The notes: generated from the sequence alone by a model not told the origin. DNA of 64,000 nucleotides from Candidatus Obscuribacter sp. (GCA_021772095.1 JADYXR010000133.1:1-64000); one strand, 5' to 3'. Positions 27,156-36,469 are shown, counted from the first letter of the stretch. Made by a program: numbers and translations.

Positions 27156-30100
27156 ATGTCAGTTAGCAGTAATGAACTTGGTGAAATGCTAATAGACCTT
27201 GGTCTAATAACTTCCCAACAGCTTGTTGACGCAGTTAGCATCCAGCAAATCTCCGGACACAGACTGACTGTCGTCCTCGCCGAGATGGGTCTGGTCTCCG
27301 AGCGGCAACTTAAAGACGCGCTTGAATTGCAGTTCGGCGTCAATTTCGTCAACTTGAGCGGGTCCGATCCTGATGAAACTTTTGTGCGGCTGATACCGGA
27401 AGATATCGAACGTAAATTTCGGTTTGTGCCGATTGCAAAACAAGGCACTCAACACACTGTGGCGATGGTCGATCCCGATGATCTCAACGCAGCCGACATG
27501 ATCAGATTGCATCTGGGCACAAACAATTTCAAAAAACTTGTTTGCACGGCCGATGATTTCGAGCATTTGATGAAGGTCGTGTACGGCAAACCTGCCGAAG
27601 CGCAAGCGCAAGGGTCTGAGCCAGATGCCGAACCTGAAGCGAAAGTCGAACTGGTCGGTAAAAGCGCGACGAAAGTTAAACAACCGAAATCAAAATCGCC
27701 TGAGACTTCGCAGACAAAATTGAAATCGCATATGCGAAATCTTTTTGGATCAGACAGTGATGACGATCTCGACGATATGTTCGGCGGCGAAAGTGCCGAC
27801 AATCTTGATGCCGTCGCGGAAGCTAATCCGGCTGCGGATTCTGGTTCAAATAATGTGGAATTAAACCAGGTCATAGTTCAAGAGGAACAAGGCTTCGGAG
27901 ATCCTCCGGCAGCACAGGAAAAATCCGCGAAGAAATCTCCTAAGAAAAAAGCAAAATCATTTAGTGCGCTATTCGACGAAGATGATGAAGACGATGTGTT
28001 TGGTGATAAAAACGCTGATGCTGAGCCTGAAGCATCCGTTGTCTTTGAGGCTGATGCTGAAACAACAGTCGCCGCCGCCGAGCCTGAAACCGCGGACGTC
28101 GATATGGATCTCGAAATGAATCCGGTCGCCAAGTTGAAAAAAACTTCCAAGAAATCTTCGGCGCCAGCGGACCAGTCAGCTCCTCAAAATCAGCTTCTGG
28201 AGCACATCTTAGACGAAGCGGACACCAGTCCGAAGCCTACAAAAAAGGGCAAAAATAAAAAATCAATGGCATCATTGTTCGGCGACGACGATGATGACGA
28301 CATGAATTTCGGCGACGAAAGTCCTGCTGCTAAAAGCGATGACGACGCAGCGCCGGGACAGGAAGCTCCCACGCAATGGCACGAAGACGAGCCTGCCGAC
28401 TCCGATTCCGAGCCTGTTGTGAAAGAAACAATTTCTTCGCTGCTCTCGGACGAGATTGAGACTAACGGCAAATCTTCCGGTAGTGGTGGCGGAAATCCGG
28501 CCAGCACAATCAGTAAAAACAAATCTTTCCGTTCGCTCTTTGATGACGACGATGACGATCTTGGCATGGGTGGCGATTCTGATGACGATGACTCGTCAGC
28601 TCGCTTTGAAGATCAACCTGAAGTTCAAAACGATTTACTCCAGGCTGCGGCACGAAATATCGATCGAGATGAAGAAGATGCCGAACCTGAAGTCGGGGGT
28701 TATCCTCCGCTAGAGGATGTTTCGAAAGACGATTCGGAAGTCGAACAGGCTCGAGAATTAGAACAAGCACCCGAAATTGAAAGTGAGCCGGAAGTTGATG
28801 CCGAGCCGCAATCCAGAAGTACCGAGGAAGCCGAGGAGCCACCGGCGGAACCAGCTGAAACGGCTCGCGCGCCTAAATCTGATTCAACGAGATCGATCCA
28901 GACGAAGCAATTCCGCTCGCTGTTCGATGACGAAGTCGAGGAAGATGATCTTTTTGGCAACGAACCTGCGCTGAGCGACAGCTTGATGGGCGACTCTCTG
29001 TCATTGCTCCAGGCACCACAGGCGGTGGAAGAAATCGTCGAGCAATCCAAAGACGATGCCGAAGAAACTGCAGAACTTACGGACGAATTCGAATCGGCGG
29101 AGTCACTGCTCAGCGCCATTGATAAACCATTCCAGTCATTGTTCAATGACGAAGACGACGATGAAATATTTGGTGCCACCGAAGATTCTAAAGACGCAAC
29201 ATCCGAAAATGTTGAGATAGAAGCTGCAGAGCAATTGCACGATGTTCCGTCCTCAAAATCGGAACAAACGGACGAGGCCGCCGAACCGAGCGCAGCAGCC
29301 GAAATCGAGTCATCACCAGCTGGTGATGTGGAAGGTAAACCCGAATTCGAAGCCGTCCCTGCGGCCTACTCCACGTTCGATGATGAGATGGACGAAGACA
29401 GTTTGTTTGCCAGCGCATCACATCCGATACCAGAGGGCGCGCCTCAGTTGCGCGACCTGCTCTCGCGCTTTGATGATACAGATACCGGTGTCGAGTCGAT
29501 TCAAGAGCCGCTTGCCGGTGCGTCGGCAGATACCGAAGCGTCCGTACCTGAGCCCGTCAAGAAAGATGCTGAGCTGGCTGTGTCGGCTTTACTGGCTGCA
29601 CTGGATGAACAACTCCCTGACGAACCATTTCAGGCAGAGCCTGCAGCGAAACCTGAGACAGCACCGGAAGATCGTTTTTCCGCGGACAAGATAATCGCCG
29701 AGCTGGAAGCGGAAGAAGCGCCTGCGATGTTCTCGAAGCTCGAGGACGCCTCAGCGACGCCGGAACTCGATAAACGAGAGCACGCGCAACGGGTCGAACC
29801 AGAGCAAGCTGGCGCAGAACAACCTGCAGAAACAGAACAAAATATTGACTCGGTAATTAGCGAAGCATTAGAGCTGACAAGCCAAGCCGAAGAGACGACC
29901 GCACAGCAAGAACCTGAGGTCGCGCCGGCCGCAGCACCAACAGTAGCGGCACCTAAGTCTAAGCGGTTACGCGCCTTGATCTCTGATCTGAGCGACGATG
30001 ATGACTTTGAAAGTCTGTCAGGCAAACCATCCAAACCTGAGCCTGATACCGCAGCTGGTGCGGCGCCTGCAGCTCAATCCGCGCCGGAATCGGCGCCCGA

Positions 30101-31265
30101 ACCAGTTCAAGAAACATCCGAAGAGGATGAATCAGAATCTCTTCGCGAACTTCTCACCGCAGGCAGAGCGGATTTCGAACCAGTCTTGATGGACCACGAA
30201 ATTCTGGACGATCAATATGGTTCATCCACTACGGATCTGCCGCCTATCGTAATATCTAACAAAGCTAACACGATGGAAGATGGAGCAGGCGCTGTTGAAA
30301 CCATTCAGCCGGTTCCTGCAGCTGCCACCTTCGATGAGCCTGCCGACTCGGATGAATCACCGATACCGCACATGGAGACTCAGTCGTTAGCGCCGACGCA
30401 ACATTTGACGGCTCCTACTTTTCTTCCCGAAAATTCGGCCGAAGTTCCAATTATCTCGGCTACGAACCCGCCGCGATTCGCTGATGAACCGAAGGACGCT
30501 TCAGATATGCCACCACTGCCGGCGACGGCTGCTGAGTTGCCGGATGCGCTCGAAGAAGTACTCGCAAGTGTGGCCTTCGAGATGATGGACAACGTAGACC
30601 TGGCCAATCTGTCCGGCAATAGAACCGAGATCAGTTTCTTGGAAAAAATCGTTGAATCGGAACTTGCCGCAGACGAGAACTGGGAACAGGATTCGCAAAA
30701 AGCTGCACCGTCTGCGGTGCCGGAGCCACCAGCTGCGGAACGACCAGCTGCGGTGCAACCTGTAGCACAGCAACCTGCGGCGGCACAAATAGCAGCTGCA
30801 CAGCAGCCAGCGGCACAAACACCAGCGACAGCACAACAACCGGCGGCATCGTCAACAGACGAAACCAGGGCTTCGTCACTCGCCGCTGTGGAAGCGGACA
30901 GACAGCTCACCCAGGCTAAAGGCCTCGACCAATTAGATCCATCCATTTTAAATCTGGCAACACAAATTCTGACTCAGGCAGTTAACTCTCCTTGTTCCGA
31001 TGTTCACTTCGAACCGCTAGCCGATGGACTCGCTCTACGATTCATGTCCGAAGGCGAAGTGCTCGACGAGACGATTCTGCCTGCTCAAATTCAAGGGATG
31101 CTTATACTCTGCCTTAAAACTATGGCCGGACTCGACACAGCTATCAGTGACAGACCGCAAGACAAAAAGTTCGTCACCCGAAACTTCGGCGAACCTGTCG
31201 AAATGCGCATCACGTCTATACCCGGTCAGCACGGCGAGATGGTCGCTGTTTCACTGAAGAGTTAG
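27156..31265 (+). CDS. Giant acidic protein with split PilB/GspE-like ends and no ATPase core
   Basis: A 1369-residue protein. Residues 1-140 form an MshEN/GspE N-terminal-like domain (LGEMLIDLGLITSQQLVDAV and a second copy LTVVLAEMGLVSERQLKDAL). The last 110 residues match the N2 region of PilB/GspE (SDVHFEPLADGLALRFMSEG, then MAGLDTAISDRPQDKKF, ending SIPGQHGEMVAVSLK). The following Walker A domain of those ATPases is absent, so it is not a motor. About 1100 residues between are Asp/Glu/Ala/Pro-rich and should be disordered, with 7-9 copies of a short motif of the form K-x-F-R-S-L-F-D-D-D. The start ATG 27156 is chosen over one at 27093 because the domain begins right after it. MshEN domains can bind cyclic di-GMP. 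A scaffold role in pilus or secretion control is inferred. Confidence 0.8.
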   Translation: MSVSSNELGEMLIDLGLITSQQLVDAVSIQQISGHRLTVVLAEMGLVSERQLKDALELQFGVNFVNLSGSDPDETFVRLIPEDIERKFRFVPIAKQGTQHTVAMVDPDDLNAADMIRLHLGTNNFKKLVCTADDFEHLMKVVYGKPAEAQAQGSEPDAEPEAKVELVGKSATKVKQPKSKSPETSQTKLKSHMRNLFGSDSDDDLDDMFGGESADNLDAVAEANPAADSGSNNVELNQVIVQEEQGFGDPPAAQEKSAKKSPKKKAKSFSALFDEDDEDDVFGDKNADAEPEASVVFEADAETTVAAAEPETADVDMDLEMNPVAKLKKTSKKSSAPADQSAPQNQLLEHILDEADTSPKPTKKGKNKKSMASLFGDDDDDDMNFGDESPAAKSDDDAAPGQEAPTQWHEDEPADSDSEPVVKETISSLLSDEIETNGKSSGSGGGNPASTISKNKSFRSLFDDDDDDLGMGGDSDDDDSSARFEDQPEVQNDLLQAAARNIDRDEEDAEPEVGGYPPLEDVSKDDSEVEQARELEQAPEIESEPEVDAEPQSRSTEEAEEPPAEPAETARAPKSDSTRSIQTKQFRSLFDDEVEEDDLFGNEPALSDSLMGDSLSLLQAPQAVEEIVEQSKDDAEETAELTDEFESAESLLSAIDKPFQSLFNDEDDDEIFGATEDSKDATSENVEIEAAEQLHDVPSSKSEQTDEAAEPSAAAEIESSPAGDVEGKPEFEAVPAAYSTFDDEMDEDSLFASASHPIPEGAPQLRDLLSRFDDTDTGVESIQEPLAGASADTEASVPEPVKKDAELAVSALLAALDEQLPDEPFQAEPAAKPETAPEDRFSADKIIAELEAEEAPAMFSKLEDASATPELDKREHAQRVEPEQAGAEQPAETEQNIDSVISEALELTSQAEETTAQQEPEVAPAAAPTVAAPKSKRLRALISDLSDDDDFESLSGKPSKPEPDTAAGAAPAAQSAPESAPEPVQETSEEDESESLRELLTAGRADFEPVLMDHEILDDQYGSSTTDLPPIVISNKANTMEDGAGAVETIQPVPAAATFDEPADSDESPIPHMETQSLAPTQHLTAPTFLPENSAEVPIISATNPPRFADEPKDASDMPPLPATAAELPDALEEVLASVAFEMMDNVDLANLSGNRTEISFLEKIVESELAADENWEQDSQKAAPSAVPEPPAAERPAAVQPVAQQPAAAQIAAAQQPAAQTPATAQQPAASSTDETRASSLAAVEADRQLTQAKGLDQLDPSILNLATQILTQAVNSPCSDVHFEPLADGLALRFMSEGEVLDETILPAQIQGMLILCLKTMAGLDTAISDRPQDKKFVTRNFGEPVEMRITSIPGQHGEMVAVSLKS
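27730..30020 (+). repeat. Dispersed coding repeat: aromatic-acidic short motif
   Basis: The reading frame at 27156-31265 holds a recurring motif, a basic residue then [FM]-x-[SA]-L-[FI] followed by 4-8 acidic residues and often F-G. Copies start near 27734, 27954, 28258, 28520, 28906, 29125, 29368 (partial), 29459 (partial) and 29961. The DNA is not a simple tandem repeat: codons differ between copies and spacing ranges from 100 to 400 bases, so the motif is conserved at protein level. Confidence 0.75.
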
Positions 31266-31365
31266 TTGGAAAATTGCAACCAAGTTTAGAAAACTCCGCG
31301 CAGTTCCAAAACACTGCACTTCGAATTACGCTGATGGGCTCGAAATACTTTGTTAAGTCTCGAAG

Positions 31366-32154
31366 CTACACACCCGACTCACCGAGAATCATAAGCCACT
31401 CGTTAATGGGCTGAATTTTCGCCTTGTATTCTTTTGCAAGTTGCGGCTTGCCATGCGTATCCAACCAGGTCGAATATCTGTCCACCGACTCACGGGCGGT
31501 GCCCATTGCCGTCACCGGCTGGGGAAACTTGTGCAAATCAATTTGAGAAAGAAGGACATCAGACGCCTTCTTGAACTGCTGCTCAGCTATGACATTGTTG
31601 CCATCTTCTGAGGCCAGAATCGCATCAGTCAGAACTAGCTCTGCCGGTGCCTCCAGTTTCAATTGTTTCCAAATCGCTTTGGCATCAGCAACCATCTTCT
31701 TCGCCTCGGCAGGGTGCCCGGCGGACAAATAGGCCCTGGCAAGTTCCGACGAGATGTCACCAACGTCGGTGTGATTATCTCCGTAACTTTTTTTCTTTAT
31801 AGCCAAAGCATCGCCATAGAAATGAACGGCTTTGTTCCAGTCACGCCTTCCCATGTACGCTCTAGCCAAGCCGGTTTTGCTGCGTGCTACCCGAGCGTCA
31901 CGCGCACCAAACGACTCCGCTTTTTTAACCGCCGTTAAAAACGCCTGTTCCGCTTTATCGAAACGTTGAACAGAGAGGAGAAATTCACCGTCTTGCTGAA
32001 ACTCCAACCATTCTGTTTGTTTTGTCCACTGAGGAGACAGGGCTGCATCCGAAGCCTTATCCTTTGTGGGAATCTTCATTTCATTCAACGTGCAACCCGC
32101 CATAGAACAGGCGGTCAGGCAAACAACTACAAATTGAAAGATAGAGGTCGACAT
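31366..32154 (-). CDS. TPR lipoprotein
   Basis: A 262-residue protein with a lipoprotein signal peptide whose lipobox is SMAGC (Cys near residue 21). TPR-like helix pairs follow (LLSVQRFDKAEQAFLTAVKK, LARAYMGRRDWNKAVHFYGD, LARAYLSAGHPAEAKKMVAD). It should sit on a membrane outer face and bind other proteins. It follows the membrane protein at 32182-33213 on the same strand, 27 bases apart, so the two are probably co-transcribed. Confidence 0.82.
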   Translation of the reverse strand: MSTSIFQFVVVCLTACSMAGCTLNEMKIPTKDKASDAALSPQWTKQTEWLEFQQDGEFLLSVQRFDKAEQAFLTAVKKAESFGARDARVARSKTGLARAYMGRRDWNKAVHFYGDALAIKKKSYGDNHTDVGDISSELARAYLSAGHPAEAKKMVADAKAIWKQLKLEAPAELVLTDAILASEDGNNVIAEQQFKKASDVLLSQIDLHKFPQPVTAMGTARESVDRYSTWLDTHGKPQLAKEYKAKIQPINEWLMILGESGV

Positions 32155-32181
32155 CTAGTGCTCCCGAATGATTTGGAAACT

Positions 32182-33213
32182 CTAGTTCTTCTTGCGAGAT
32201 TTCTTCTTGCCACCAGATGTGCCAACGCCGCCTTTGTTGCCGCCGGAGGTTTGGTCACCACCGCTGATGGAGCCCTTATCAGTGCTCTCTTTTTCCAGTG
32301 TTGATGAGTTTATCGAATTGAAATTGCCACTCAACACAGTTGCCGGATCCAGTGGTGCTACTTGAGCACCGCCCGTGGCCGCCAGTCTCTTAGCTTCGAT
32401 TGACTCTGCCAGCGCATCGCCGGTAGTGTCAATTATCGCCAAAGGGTCGCTTGGAACTGTTGCTTTTTCCATAGTGCCATCTGTTGAGACAGTGGTATCA
32501 ACCACTTCAACGATTTCAGTTTCCTTGTCAGGCAACTCGTTTTTTGATTCAATCATCTTAGGATCGTTGACCACGACTTTGGCCGTCACGATGTCATCAT
32601 CATCTTCCTCGTCGTCTTCGTCATCGTCATCAAGACCGAGTTCAACTCGTTTCTTATGCTTGAAATACCAGAGCGTGCCGAATATGGCGGCGCCTCCTAA
32701 GGCGGCTATCGAAACATAGTTGAATATATTGAAGAGGCCATCGACCATTGGATTTGGTTCGATCGGCATGTCCGCTTTTGTTCGCAGAGGTGTGCCGGGG
32801 GGACCTTGCGGAACCTCAGTGGAATTGGGATCAACAGGCTTGGCTTCAGTACCCGCAGGAGCGGCTGCCGGAGCAGTTTCGGTATCAGAGCCAGCAGGAT
32901 CAGCTTTCGTGTCGGCAGCAGGAGTAGCGGGGGGCGCTGGAACTGCGATTGGAACAGGTGCTGAAGTAGCCGGAGCAGCTGATGGCGCGGCAGTCGGTGT
33001 GGACGGGGTCTTTGGAGCTTGATTGAGAGCGCTGTCAGCCGGCGTGCCGCTTGGCGTCTCCGGCGTCGGTTTCGGCGCACTTACCGGCGGCGGAGGGACG
33101 GGCGTGGACGGTGTCTTTTGAGCCAAGGCTGCGGGTGCCGCGAATGAAATGGTCAAAAGACCGGCTGTCAACAAATGATCAAACGCGTTTCGCTTATTAA
33201 GACTATTAGTCAC
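32182..33213 (-). CDS. Membrane protein with Pro/Ala-rich ectodomain and acidic cytoplasmic tail
   Basis: A 343-residue protein of unknown family. It has a signal peptide (cut near ALAQ, residue 32) and then about 125 residues rich in Pro, Ala and Thr that would be extended. A membrane helix (FNYVSIAALGGAAIFGTLWYF) follows near residues 163-183. After it come KHKKR (cytoplasmic side) and a dense Asp/Glu tract near residues 193-208. The C-terminus is Gly/Ser-rich and ends in a basic KKKSRKKN tail. The plan suggests a link between envelope and cytoplasm. It shares acidic-tract style with the giant protein at 27156. Confidence 0.7.
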   Translation of the reverse strand: MTNSLNKRNAFDHLLTAGLLTISFAAPAALAQKTPSTPVPPPPVSAPKPTPETPSGTPADSALNQAPKTPSTPTAAPSAAPATSAPVPIAVPAPPATPAADTKADPAGSDTETAPAAAPAGTEAKPVDPNSTEVPQGPPGTPLRTKADMPIEPNPMVDGLFNIFNYVSIAALGGAAIFGTLWYFKHKKRVELGLDDDDEDDEEDDDDIVTAKVVVNDPKMIESKNELPDKETEIVEVVDTTVSTDGTMEKATVPSDPLAIIDTTGDALAESIEAKRLAATGGAQVAPLDPATVLSGNFNSINSSTLEKESTDKGSISGGDQTSGGNKGGVGTSGGKKKSRKKN

Positions 33214-33356
33214 AATCAGTTCTCGTGTTAGCTAATGGCACCTATCTTCATACCATGGGCACCTCCATTGCAAACATGGATGCCGATATGCAAATTTTTC
33301 TAAGCCACTCGGCTTAAAAACGAAACCTTGATCAAAAGCATCGCTGGCGGTGCTGG

Positions 33357-33938
33357 CTAAAAAATCCGATCGAGAATTGCCGACGTCAGCCAACCGCGAT
33401 CGATGATTGCAGCACGCAAAGAATTACCGGTGCGGCGATGATCGATGAGCGCGACGTTTAGCTGATCGTTGCACAGCAAGCCAAGATCGACCAGTCGCTG
33501 ACCCCAGCGCTCGGGATGGTCGAGAGGCAACTCGATAATTCTTTGCAGTTGCAAAAAGTGATCCAATTCGACACTCGATATGTATCCATTTGAAACCAAC
33601 AACTCACCAAAACGCTGTCCCCGTGCGCTTCGTTGCAACTTTAAAACAGTAACGAGTTCATTGATCGTCAGCCGATCCGATGCCACCAGCACTTGTCCAA
33701 GCTTTGGTGTCGCCGTCAAGATCGCCGTGTACGAGCATTGATCGAGCGCTCCAACTTTTTTCCAATGTTCGAAACTTTCGCTCAGTCGTTGCCGTGCCGG
33801 TTGCAGCTCATCAACAACTTCAGGCGCAGCCGAGTCGCGCTGACTGAGCCGTTCCAGTAGACGCGCATAACGCTTTTTAATTTCAGTGATTGTCGAGTCC
33901 TCGGGCAAGCCGAGGAGCAATAGCAAGTGTTTGACCAT
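33357..33938 (-). CDS. Protein with J-domain-like start and MshEN-type repeats
   Basis: A 193-residue protein. Residues 6-30 (LLLLGLPEDSTITEIKKRYA) resemble the first two helices of a DnaJ domain, but the HPD tripeptide is missing. From about residue 75 come three to four repeats of the MshEN/GspE N-terminal type (LGQVLVASDRLTINELVTVL, FGELLVSNGYISSVELDHFL, WGQRLVDLGLLCNDQLNVAL). The same repeat type occurs in the giant protein at 27156. A GGGAG ribosome site lies ten bases before ATG 33938; a longer frame to 34031 lacks one. It may be a nucleotide-sensing adaptor; no direct evidence. Confidence 0.65.
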   Translation of the reverse strand: MVKHLLLLLGLPEDSTITEIKKRYARLLERLSQRDSAAPEVVDELQPARQRLSESFEHWKKVGALDQCSYTAILTATPKLGQVLVASDRLTINELVTVLKLQRSARGQRFGELLVSNGYISSVELDHFLQLQRIIELPLDHPERWGQRLVDLGLLCNDQLNVALIDHRRTGNSLRAAIIDRGWLTSAILDRIF

Positions 33939-34168
33939 ACCAGGAGTTCTCCCGCCAGCGCCAGGAGCAAGAACAATGTAACCGGCACAGGAACCGGTTC
34001 GGGCCGCTCTATAAACTACTGTGACACTCACATGATTCTATTGTCAAGACGAGAAATATATTTAAAGCTTGCGTGTAGGATTCTCATGGCAAGGGCACAA
34101 ATAAGACAGTGACTTGTTTTGCCGGCCTGTGGTGTTGGTTTAAAAGATTTGGAGTTTTTGGGAAAGTG

Positions 34169-34696
34169 ATGTCCTCGCGTATTAATTTTGGTCTGATGCT
34201 TTTCTCCGTTCTGGCAATTTCCCTTCCATCGAAGGCAATTGCAGCGGAGAGTTTTCAACCGCACACCGATGCGGTTTCCTGGACGGTAGTGATAAACGCC
34301 TGTCCTGATGTCGTTTTTGACGCAATCAAAAAATCGAGATACAGCCAACCCGCTTACCGCAAGGTTCTCGCCACAGATGAAAAATCAGCGGTGCTGGAGG
34401 AAACCTTCAAGGGTGTTCCTGTCCTTGGCGATGTGAATTGCAAGTACAAAGAAATTGAATACGGAATCCGACGAATCGAATATCAAATTTTGACTTCGGA
34501 TAAGTTCAGAGCGTTCGACGGAGCCTGGGAGCTGGAGCCAGTTCAAGAAGGCCGAGCAACGCTTTTGAAACTCTCATCGCATATCGAATCACAGATTCGA
34601 GTGCCGTTTGCAAAACAAATCACGGCAATCGGCGCGAAGAAAGACGTGAAGCGGAGACTCAACACCATCAAGGATCTTGTTGAGCAAAAGTCCTAA
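34169..34696 (+). CDS. Exported SRPBCC (START-like) protein
   Basis: A 175-residue protein with a signal peptide (residues 1-27, ending AIAAE). The mature part begins VSWTVVINACPDVVFDAI, typical of the SRPBCC/polyketide cyclase fold in which the first strand is followed by helices that open a ligand cavity. It probably binds a hydrophobic ligand in the periplasm. The start ATG 34169 gives the best signal peptide. The stop overlaps, tail to tail, the stop of the thioredoxin-like gene on the other strand. Confidence 0.68.
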   Translation: MSSRINFGLMLFSVLAISLPSKAIAAESFQPHTDAVSWTVVINACPDVVFDAIKKSRYSQPAYRKVLATDEKSAVLEETFKGVPVLGDVNCKYKEIEYGIRRIEYQILTSDKFRAFDGAWELEPVQEGRATLLKLSSHIESQIRVPFAKQITAIGAKKDVKRRLNTIKDLVEQKS

Positions 34697-35760
34697 CCGC
34701 CACCTTTCATTTTTTGAAATGCGTTTTGCAAGAATGTACCTAGCTCGTCTGATTCGACGAAACCAACTTTTTTGGCGACCGGTTTCATGTCGTTGGGGTT
34801 GACGACAATGGTTGTCGGATAGCCCGTCACTCCGTATTGTTGAGCGAGATCTCTCTGGTCCGCTCCGTTCACTTTGGTGCGAATTGCACTGCTGTCAACG
34901 GTGCCCTTTTGCGACGGCCACGCTTCATTGTCAATTTTGGTGCAGTATCCGCAACCTGGTCTGGTGAAGCTAAGAACCAGCGGTCGTCCGCTTTCTATCG
35001 CAGCCTTGCGTGCAGCATCGATCTGTCCTTCCGGAAAATCAGTTTGGCTCGGACGCGATTTGTCCGGGACCGCATCTGGTCGAAACGGATTTCGTCCATC
35101 CGGCGCTGGTACCAATGGTCCTGAACCTGGATTGTCGGTTGGCTTCAGGCCTCGGTTCAATTGAATGGCACGATCGCGATCGGCAAGAATCGAACGCACT
35201 TGATCGGCTGAAAATCCGCTTGCTGACACGGGTGCTGGAGCAAATGGGCCTGGTGCAATTGGTTTATCGCGAAAGTCTGCGGAGTCGGGACCGGGCTTGG
35301 GTGGCTGGAATGGCTTTGGTCCTGGTTGTGGAAACTCTCCTGGCTCAGGTACAAACTGTGGACCTACCTGAGGAATCGCGTTTGGATTAATCACCGCGGA
35401 TGGTTCCGGAAGATAATATGGCGCCGGCTCGACGTTCTGTTGACCCGGTCTAAAAGGATTAGCGACTGGCGGAAACTGCCCGCCTCCTTGTGGCACAAAT
35501 TGCCCCGGCGCCACCGACGGAAAATGCGGTTGCGGAACCGGCGGCGCCGCGTCTTTAGCAATGGTTCGGAAGACTGGCTGCTGAAGCGGACCTCCGCCAA
35601 GCTCTACTGTCGGCAGATTGGTGACGGCCGGGTTTGATGTGGTATCACCGAGGGTGGTATTGACGCGCAGGGAATCGCTCGTGCTATTACTGAACACAGG
35701 GGGGCGCTGCTGTTCACTATTGGCACAGTCACCGCTCTGACTGGCAAAATCGAATACCAT
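34693..35760 (-). CDS. Pro-rich protein with C-terminal thioredoxin-like domain
   Basis: A 355-residue protein. Residues 1-210 are rich in Pro, Gln, Phe and Asn and look disordered. Residues 245-350 form a thioredoxin fold with active site GCGYC preceded by LVLSFTRP, and the cis-Pro motif GYPTT. It should reduce or shuffle disulfides. No signal peptide was found at the start used (ATG 35760, with AGGAG six bases upstream), so the location is uncertain. A longer frame to 36030 would overlap the divergent RDD gene and is rejected. Confidence 0.78.
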   Translation of the reverse strand: MVFDFASQSGDCANSEQQRPPVFSNSTSDSLRVNTTLGDTTSNPAVTNLPTVELGGGPLQQPVFRTIAKDAAPPVPQPHFPSVAPGQFVPQGGGQFPPVANPFRPGQQNVEPAPYYLPEPSAVINPNAIPQVGPQFVPEPGEFPQPGPKPFQPPKPGPDSADFRDKPIAPGPFAPAPVSASGFSADQVRSILADRDRAIQLNRGLKPTDNPGSGPLVPAPDGRNPFRPDAVPDKSRPSQTDFPEGQIDAARKAAIESGRPLVLSFTRPGCGYCTKIDNEAWPSQKGTVDSSAIRTKVNGADQRDLAQQYGVTGYPTTIVVNPNDMKPVAKKVGFVESDELGTFLQNAFQKMKGGG

Positions 35761-35878
35761 GGTAGACTCCTGGATAGCTTTTCGGACAAGGAATTGGGGT
35801 AAAACCAATTTAGCTTCCAGAACGTGAACATTTAGTACCCACACTGCGTTTGCATTCGTACAACCCGCACAGGAAATT

Positions 35879-36469
35879 TTGATATTGAGCAGTCTCGAAA
35901 CTTCTGCAGCAAAATCTGACTCCAAGCCGGTCTCATCGATCCTGTTCCGAACGATCGCCGGACTGATCGACTGCATATTGATTGCTATCATCGACAGCGC
36001 TCTGATGTATGCATTCTGGGTAATCGGCATGGCAAGCGGACTTCTAGATGCTCGCCCCGAACACTGGGCGCAATTGCTCTACACAATTCCGCTATTCCTT
36101 TTAGATGGTTTGTCCGGCATAGCCGCGCCGATAGCAATGGTCTACCTGAATCTTGCCGGAGCATTCCCTGAGAAAACTCTCAACCTGGCCAACGCGTTTT
36201 TTCTCTGCATCATGGTGGTGAACTGGCTTTACCATGCCGAGTTCGAGAGTTCTAATACGCGCGGAACACCCGGAAAGTTAGCGATGGATCTTGCCGTCGT
36301 CAACGCCAGAAATGGCGGTCCGATTGGTTTTGCGTCGGCATCGTTTCGACATTTTGCCAAGTTCCTTTCTTCTGCGATTTTGTTCATTGGCTACCTGCCG
36401 ATTTTTGGCAGGGACAAACGAAGCTTGCACGATCTAATTTCGAACTGCGCAGTGTCCTCCGAGTCGTAG
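35879..36469 (+). CDS. RDD-family membrane protein
   Basis: A 196-residue protein with three to four membrane helices. The RDD signature residues are seen as FRTIAGLIDCILI (Arg and Asp in helix 1) and GTPGKLAMDLAVVN after helix 3. RDD proteins are of poorly known function; some act in sodium or proton exchange and some as insertion helpers. The start is TTG 35879 with AGGAAA upstream. It is divergent from the thioredoxin-like gene at 34693-35760 and precedes a second thioredoxin-like gene. Confidence 0.75.
   Translation: MILSSLETSAAKSDSKPVSSILFRTIAGLIDCILIAIIDSALMYAFWVIGMASGLLDARPEHWAQLLYTIPLFLLDGLSGIAAPIAMVYLNLAGAFPEKTLNLANAFFLCIMVVNWLYHAEFESSNTRGTPGKLAMDLAVVNARNGGPIGFASASFRHFAKFLSSAILFIGYLPIFGRDKRSLHDLISNCAVSSES

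Noticed and set aside
28261..28590. Microsatellite-like GAC/GAT stretches as a DNA repeat array
   Set aside because: They encode Asp runs with mixed GAC and GAT codons and fit a protein-level repeat better than a simple DNA repeat.
27116..30946. Open frames on the minus strand opposite the acidic scaffold gene
   Set aside because: Poly-Ser products mirror Asp/Glu codons of the real gene; no start sites, domains or composition typical of genes.
27156..31265. Annotation as a full PilB/GspE secretion ATPase
   Set aside because: No Walker A, Asp box, Walker B or His box could be found; the match stops before the ATPase core.
33301..33316. Terminator after the small MshEN-repeat gene
   Set aside because: The TAAGCC/GGCTTA hairpin has no T-run immediately after it in the direction of transcription.
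35760..36030. Extended N-terminus of the Pro-rich thioredoxin-like gene
   Set aside because: It would overlap the divergent RDD gene and lacks a ribosome site, while ATG 35760 has a near-perfect one.
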